Below are positions 63,125 to 64,000 of a stretch of DNA of 64,000 bases, piece by piece. The position numbers and the translations under genes are program-made. The DNA is from Pseudomonas arcuscaelestis (GTDB taxonomy: Bacteria; Pseudomonadota; Gammaproteobacteria; Pseudomonadales; Pseudomonadaceae), in assembly GCF_016881005.1 (NCBI RefSeq), contig NZ_JACOPV010000006.1:62001-126000 (forward strand), in the 5' to 3' direction. The first letter of the stretch is position 1. Every line of letters starts with the position of its first letter. Under the pieces are notes generated by a model. That model was not told the origin of the DNA. It searched no databases and saw only the letters and a program-made list of their open reading frames with translations.

Positions 63125-63187
63125 ATCGCGGGCTAAGCCTGCTCCCGTAGAGGTAGATAACCTCTATAGGAGTGGGCTTGCCCCGCG
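63125..63187. repeat. REP-type inverted repeat
   Basis: ATCGCGGGCTAAGCCTGCTC and GAGTGGGCTTGCCCCGCG face each other between the convergent ldcA and sltB-type genes, with a second small hairpin (AGAGGT and ACCTCT) at the centre. It belongs to the REP family of this window. Confidence 0.75.
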
Positions 63188-63195
63188 CTCATGAC

Positions 63196-64000
63196 TCAAC
63201 GCTGATGCAGGCTTTCCAGCAGCTTATGCGTCGGGTAGCCATCGGCCGGCCAGCCCATTGCCTGCTGAGCGTTGCGGATGGCCTTGCGGGTATTGGCGCC
63301 GATGATACCGTCGGCGCTACCGGCGTCGTAGCCTTTGGCGCTAAGCAGCGTCTGTAAGTCGACGCGCTCGCTACGGCTTAGAGGCAGGTCATCCTTGGGC
63401 CAACTGCCCGCAATGTAGCCGGAGCCATCGAAGCGCTGGCTAAGCAGGCCGACCGCCATGGCGTACGAAGACGAGTTGTTGTACTTGAGGATGGCGCGGA
63501 AGTTATCCAGCACCAGGAACGCCGGGCCGCGATAGCCCGCCGGAAGCAGGAGGGCGGCCGACAACTGTTCGCTACCGGCTGGCAGGGTAGTGCCTACAGG
63601 TAGCTTCAGCCCCAGTTGCATCCACTCTGAAACGGTTTTGCGTTGTGCCCCATCGGCCAACCAGTAGTCGAAGCCCGGCGCCAACTGCACTTCAAAGCCC
63701 CAGGGCTCACCACGTTTCCAGCCCGAGCTTTGCAGGTAGTGCGCGGTGGAGGCCAGGGCGTCGGCAGAGCTGCTCCAGATATCGCGGCGCCCGTCGCCGT
63801 CAAAGTCCACGGCATGGGTGTTATAGGTGGTTGGGATGAACTGGGTTTGTCCCATGGCACCGGCCCATGAGCCTTTCATCGCGTCAGGCTGGATGTCGCC
63901 GTTCTGCAGAATCTGCAGTGCGGCAATCAGCTGCGCCTGGGCAAAGGCGGGGCGCCGGCCTTCGTAGGCCAGGGTTGCCAGGGATCGGATCACCGATTTG
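63196..64000 (-). CDS. MltB-type lytic transglycosylase with peptidoglycan-binding domain (partial)
   Basis: The 3' part of a minus-strand gene runs off the right edge of the window, leaving about 268 residues. It shows GSWAGAMGQTQFIPTTYNTHAVDFDGDG and a C-terminal PG_binding_1 domain (RVDLQTLLSAKGYDAGSADGIIGANTRKAIRNAQ). The segment with the catalytic Glu lies outside the window. A GTG at 63993 is internal, since KSVIRSLATLAYEGRR continues the family pattern. The layout matches the SltB3 group of Pseudomonas, which also have a signal peptide. Confidence 0.88.
   Translation of the reverse strand, partial: KSVIRSLATLAYEGRRPAFAQAQLIAALQILQNGDIQPDAMKGSWAGAMGQTQFIPTTYNTHAVDFDGDGRRDIWSSSADALASTAHYLQSSGWKRGEPWGFEVQLAPGFDYWLADGAQRKTVSEWMQLGLKLPVGTTLPAGSEQLSAALLLPAGYRGPAFLVLDNFRAILKYNNSSSYAMAVGLLSQRFDGSGYIAGSWPKDDLPLSRSERVDLQTLLSAKGYDAGSADGIIGANTRKAIRNAQQAMGWPADGYPTHKLLESLHQR

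Noticed and set aside
1..64000. CRISPR array, tRNA, rRNA or insertion sequence
   Set aside because: No regularly spaced direct repeats, cloverleaf with CCA-type ends, rRNA segments or transposase genes were seen.

Overview
The window is chromosomal DNA of a Pseudomonas, most likely of the putida/fluorescens side of the genus. The evidence is G+C-rich coding, the ribD-ribC-ribBA-ribH-nusB-thiL-pgpA cluster, the eutBC-eat-exaC-eatR block, the pbpA-rodA-mltB-rlpA-dacA-ybeD-lipB-lipA block, and several REP-type palindromes with the core GGAGCGGGCTTGCCCCGCGAT. Much of the order of core genes is the one I know from other Pseudomonas chromosomes. No rRNA, tRNA, CRISPR array, insertion sequence or integrase was seen.

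Layout. (1) 1-16.1 kb is housekeeping: a chaperone-type thioredoxin (ybbN/cnoX), a methyltransferase, a YbaY lipoprotein, nrdR, the riboflavin genes with nusB, thiL and pgpA, a stand-alone ribA, a vitamin B12 binding protein and TonB receptor, and the isoprenoid genes dxs, ispA and xseB. (2) 16.4-20.1 kb is a three-gene surface O-acetylation module: an MBOAT transferase, a membrane-anchored DUF459/SGNH protein and a second SGNH protein. (3) 20.1-30.8 kb is the accessory-looking part. It holds rtcB with a structured leader, a MORN-like lipoprotein, a LysR/MFS-transporter/nitrilase cassette, and a WYL regulator of the CapW/BrxR type divergent from two unknown membrane proteins. It ends with a CI-like repressor whose catalytic serine and lysine are missing and a DUF6124-DUF3077 gene pair behind a very regular structured RNA leader. 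(4) 30.8-41.3 kb has ppa, mtfA, dedA, a GNAT protein and the ethanolamine pathway (transport, lyase, acetaldehyde oxidation) with a sigma-54 promoter and its activator. (5) 41.4-50.5 kb has mpl, ubiX, small envelope genes, a MORN-repeat C13-peptidase lipoprotein, a MaoC hydratase, lrgAB, a LON-domain protein, a DedA-PAP2 fusion and mpg. (6) 50.7-64 kb is the proA-nadD-rsfS-rlmH and cell-elongation/lipoate cluster, then an LD-carboxypeptidase and the 3' part of a second MltB-type transglycosylase that runs off the right edge.

How the genes work together. GTP and ribulose 5-phosphate enter riboflavin synthesis through ribA, ribBA, ribD, ribH and ribC. Ethanolamine is imported by Eat, cleaved by EutBC to acetaldehyde and ammonia, and the acetaldehyde is oxidised by ExaC. 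PBP2, RodA, MltB, RlpA, DacA, Mpl and LdcA build, trim and recycle peptidoglycan.

The strongest candidate for something undescribed is the RNA leader at 30118-30252: a 17-bp G.U-containing stem, two abutting hairpins, a possible 7-bp pseudoknot and a possible ribosome-site hairpin, in front of two Pseudomonas-specific small genes. Second is the CapW-like regulator with its two unknown membrane partners at 26.1-28.8 kb. All calls come from reading the sequence; no database search was run.
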